A stretch of 64,000 nucleotides of DNA from Pleodorina starrii. Its lineage: Eukaryota; Chlorophyta; Chlorophyceae; Chlamydomonadales; Volvocaceae. Below the pieces are notes generated by a model. It saw nothing but the letters and a program-made list of their open reading frames with translations. It had not been told where the DNA came from and did no database searches. Each line of letters opens with the position of its first letter. Position 1 is the first letter of the stretch. The DNA lies in the NCBI GenBank assembly GCA_030267565.1, contig BRXU01000067.1, forward strand, positions 1-64,000, written 5' to 3'. Shown in pieces: positions 61,960 to 64,000 of the stretch. The position numbers and the translations under genes are program-made.

Positions 61960-63153
61960 ATGACTCAAGCTCTAACCAAAATTGTGGCCAAGAACTTTCG
62001 GTCCTTAAAGTCCGTCGAAGTTCCCCTGTCGCCCTTGACGGTCCTCGTGGGCCCAAATGGAGCGGGCAAATCGAATCTACTAAAAGTCCTGTCATTTGTG
62101 CGTGATGCGGCTCGACTGATCGATGTGGACGAAGCCATTGCTCGTGAAGGCGGATTTGAAAGAATCCAACGCCAGGATGGAAACAATAAGCCAGTTCATT
62201 TGGAGCTCCATGGGCTTGTTACCAGCAACTCCAGCGAAAGTGCACTGGACTCCTATGAAATCAGACTGACACCGAGAAAAGGAAGAGTCAGTCGGGCAGA
62301 AACTCTTCAGTTCAAGAGGACGCAAGGTCCGGGTCGACGACTCACTATCAGCGTGTCACGTGACCAAGTGTCAATTGCCGATGATCAAAGTCAGGGAAAT
62401 GCGTCACCGCACGTTGTTTCGCTTGCTTCGACTCAAACCTCCGGCCTGGGCACGATAGCTCGACTCGGCAGCACCGAACTGGGTGAAGCCCCTCGGGAGT
62501 TTTTCGATTTTCTTTCAAGCATTCGATACTTGGATCCAGACGTCAATGCCGCTAAACAACCAGCCCGAAAAAATAAAAGGTCCGCTCTTGCAGACGATGC
62601 ATCAAATCTGGCAGCAACACTGCTTTCGCTTAAAACTGAGGACGAAGATAGCTTCAATGATTTGATTCGCGACCTCAAGCAATGCCTCCCAGGCCTTGAA
62701 GGCATTGACATGGAGGAAATTGGCGGAGCTTCGAGATCCGTCGTAGTGAGATTGCGGGAAGCAGGGATATCCACCCCTCTGGAGCTCGCCGATGCATCAT
62801 TTGGAACCGTACGGATGCTGTCCCTCTTGGCGGCCCTCCATGATCCCATGCCCCCCAAGTTGACTATTATTGAAGAAATTGATCATGGACTGCACCCCTA
62901 CGCTTTGGATGTTTTGATCGAACGGATGCGGGTTACGAGCAAAAGAACACAACTGATTATTGCTTCGCATTCCCCTACTTTTGTAAATCGATTGGAGCCT
63001 TCGGAAATCGTCATTTGTGACCGAGATCCAGAGACGGGGGCCTCAATCATCCCAGCGCGCAACCCCGAAGAGCTGGCACAGGCCATCGCGGCAACAGACC
63101 TTGGGTTGGGCGAGCTGTGGTTTTCCGGCACTGTGGGCGGTGTCCCCCTGTGA
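61960..63153 (+). CDS. AAA ATPase of the AAA_21/OLD-like type, defence candidate
   Basis: A 397-residue ATPase. Walker A GPNGAGKSN is at residues 31-39, the Walker B region LTIIEEIDHGLHPYALDVLI near 300-320, and LIIASHSPTFVNRLEPSE carries the switch His. The N-terminal KIVAKNFRSLKSVEVPLSPL is the usual RecF/OLD-like opening. It overlaps the next gene by GTGA (63150), so they act together. Such ATPase/TOPRIM pairs include PARIS, OLD/Gabija-like and RloAB-type systems. ATG at 61960. Confidence 0.85.
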   Translation: MTQALTKIVAKNFRSLKSVEVPLSPLTVLVGPNGAGKSNLLKVLSFVRDAARLIDVDEAIAREGGFERIQRQDGNNKPVHLELHGLVTSNSSESALDSYEIRLTPRKGRVSRAETLQFKRTQGPGRRLTISVSRDQVSIADDQSQGNASPHVVSLASTQTSGLGTIARLGSTELGEAPREFFDFLSSIRYLDPDVNAAKQPARKNKRSALADDASNLAATLLSLKTEDEDSFNDLIRDLKQCLPGLEGIDMEEIGGASRSVVVRLREAGISTPLELADASFGTVRMLSLLAALHDPMPPKLTIIEEIDHGLHPYALDVLIERMRVTSKRTQLIIASHSPTFVNRLEPSEIVICDRDPETGASIIPARNPEELAQAIAATDLGLGELWFSGTVGGVPL

Positions 63154-63815
63154 GCCCCCGTAGAAATCAAGGATCCAGAAGAAGACCTTCAAACGTCCAA
63201 GGTCAAGGAGTTATACTAGTTTTTGGAGAGAATCCAAATGACTCCAAAAGCGTCCGAGAGTTGGTTTTATGGAAGAACGAGGGCCTCTCTGATAACCGCA
63301 TTCAAGTCCGACGCGATCCCCCGTCTCTGACGCGAGATGCGGGAAGTAACCCTATCCGGTCATGGGTGAACAATATTCAAAGTATTGTTCAGGCGGAGGA
63401 AGCACAGGGACACCGAGTTGTGGCCGTACTTGTCCACAGGGATGCCGACAAAGCTGACGTCGATGGAGCGGAAGAGCAAAGACTTCTGGAGCAGTTGGCT
63501 CCTATTCAAAATAGTAAGCCCGTTGTCCCGGTTCAAATGATGGAGGCCTGGTGGCTTCTTTTCCCGGATGCCATTGAAAGCGTGAAGCCCACTGCTTGGA
63601 GGAACACTGTTCCCCGCCGAAGCCAGAATGTTGAAACAATAGTGGACCCAAAGGCGAAGTTGAAACAATACACGCGTTCAAATAGGTCTCATCATGAGTA
63701 TATCGAGTCAGATTCATTAACAATTGCACAGAAAATTCGGGAAACCAACCCGTCGCCGTCAGGCCGAAGCGCATCGTTCGACCGCTTTGTCACAATGGTT
63801 CAAGACATAAAATAG
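63150..63815 (+). CDS. TOPRIM-like (DUF4276/RloB-type) partner protein
   Basis: A 221-residue protein with a TOPRIM-like pattern: an early acidic VILVFGENPNDSKSVRELVL, then VVAVLVHRDADKADVDGAEE with the DxD pair, and VVPVQMMEAWWLLFPDAIES, typical of DUF4276. A nuclease role is likely but catalysis is not shown. GTG at 63150 overlaps the ATPase stop, giving strict coupling. It resembles, in layout only, the AriA/AriB and RloA/RloB pairs. Low GC content, as for the neighbours. Confidence 0.75.
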   Translation: MSPRRNQGSRRRPSNVQGQGVILVFGENPNDSKSVRELVLWKNEGLSDNRIQVRRDPPSLTRDAGSNPIRSWVNNIQSIVQAEEAQGHRVVAVLVHRDADKADVDGAEEQRLLEQLAPIQNSKPVVPVQMMEAWWLLFPDAIESVKPTAWRNTVPRRSQNVETIVDPKAKLKQYTRSNRSHHEYIESDSLTIAQKIRETNPSPSGRSASFDRFVTMVQDIK

Positions 63816-63863
63816 GTCTGTCAAAACAGTGTTCACCCATGCCAAGACTGATTTGCCGGCTGA

Positions 63864-63941
63864 GGATCGTTCCGAGCCCGCCTAATACCGAACTGCGGCA
63901 CTACACCCCTACCGGGGACATGGAAGGGAACAGCTCTTATG
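63864..63941 (+). repeat. Duplicated copy of the end of the AbrB-like gene and the lsr2 leader
   Basis: The end of a reading frame (DRSEPA then stop) followed by a leader with CCCCTACCGGGG and a start ATG at 63939 resembles 59059-59133, where the frame ends RSETA, the leader has CCCCTGTCGGGG, and lsr2 begins. The lsr2-like frame after the ATG ends after eight codons. Confidence 0.65.
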
Positions 63942-63947
63942 GGGCCC

Positions 63948-63974
63948 TTCATTATGGATGTGTGAGGCCGGTTG
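63948..63974. repeat. Right arm of the perfect 27-bp inverted repeat
   Basis: Starts TTCATTATGGATGTGTGAGG and is the exact reverse complement of 52470-52496. It extends right into DNA beyond the window. Confidence 0.9.
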
Positions 63975-64000
63975 CCGCCGGCGGCGAGCAGGGCGCGTAG

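Noticed and set aside
1..64000. CRISPR arrays
   Set aside because: No regularly spaced direct repeats with unique spacers were seen; the repeats found are dispersed or inverted.
1..64000. tRNA and rRNA genes
   Set aside because: No cloverleaf-like segments with GTTCAAATC-type T arms or rRNA signatures were recognised by eye; a tRNA scan would be decisive.

Overview
The window is high-GC actinobacterial chromosome, most likely from the Micrococcaceae (Kocuria/Micrococcus-like). I infer this from the strong G/C third-position bias, a bacterial Lsr2 nucleoid protein, a GAF-ANTAR regulator, a PRC-barrel/DUF2382 stress protein and GTG starts with overlapping stop/start codons. The genus is not proven. 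No tRNA, rRNA or CRISPR array was seen.

Layout. 1-3.2 kb is a graveyard of nested insertion sequences: an IS110 copy inside an IS3 copy inside a second IS110-type copy. 4.2-6.7 kb holds a broken AraC regulator, a frameshifted small gene, and an overlapping VOC/DinB pair. 6.8-11.3 kb looks like a beta-lactam-response locus: a LysR regulator and a beta-lactamase-fold hydrolase diverge from a MecA-type penicillin-binding lipoprotein that is coupled to a second lipoprotein. 11.6-20.6 kb is a stress-type neighbourhood (SGNH hydrolase, small membrane and acidic proteins, PepSY lipoprotein, PPK2 polyphosphate kinase, GAF-ANTAR, PRC-barrel/DUF2382). 20.7-26.2 kb has an Abi-like HEPN protein, an IS256 relic, a STAS-domain operon cut by an IS, and an IS5-IS701-IS5 array.

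26.2-50.3 kb is mainly ordinary chromosome: three MocR-type regulators, each divergent from a membrane transporter (one EamA, two YczE-like), an AlaA-type aminotransferase, two aminoglycoside-phosphotransferase-fold enzymes, an XRE-ImmA/IrrE gene coupled to an unknown gene, a methyltransferase, a tautomerase, an ABC transporter, an SDR gene split by an intact IS256 copy with a perfect 8-bp target duplication, and a flippase.

50.5-64 kb is accessory DNA. A perfect 27-bp inverted repeat (52470-52496 and 63948-63974) brackets about 11.5 kb. Inside are a trypsin-like protease, two serine recombinases, a pair of Tn402-like 25-bp termini, an IS3 element, two paralogous AbrB-like genes, Lsr2, and a strikingly AT-rich insert. 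That insert carries a DUF262-AlbA_2 (Schlafen-like) fusion and an overlapping AAA ATPase/TOPRIM-like gene pair, which are the best candidates for an undescribed defence system. The leader of lsr2 is duplicated on the far side of the AT-rich insert.

Several genes carry single +1/-1 shifts in homopolymers (5062, 12924, 15293, 24073, 39997). These may be sequencing errors, so pseudogene calls at those sites are provisional.
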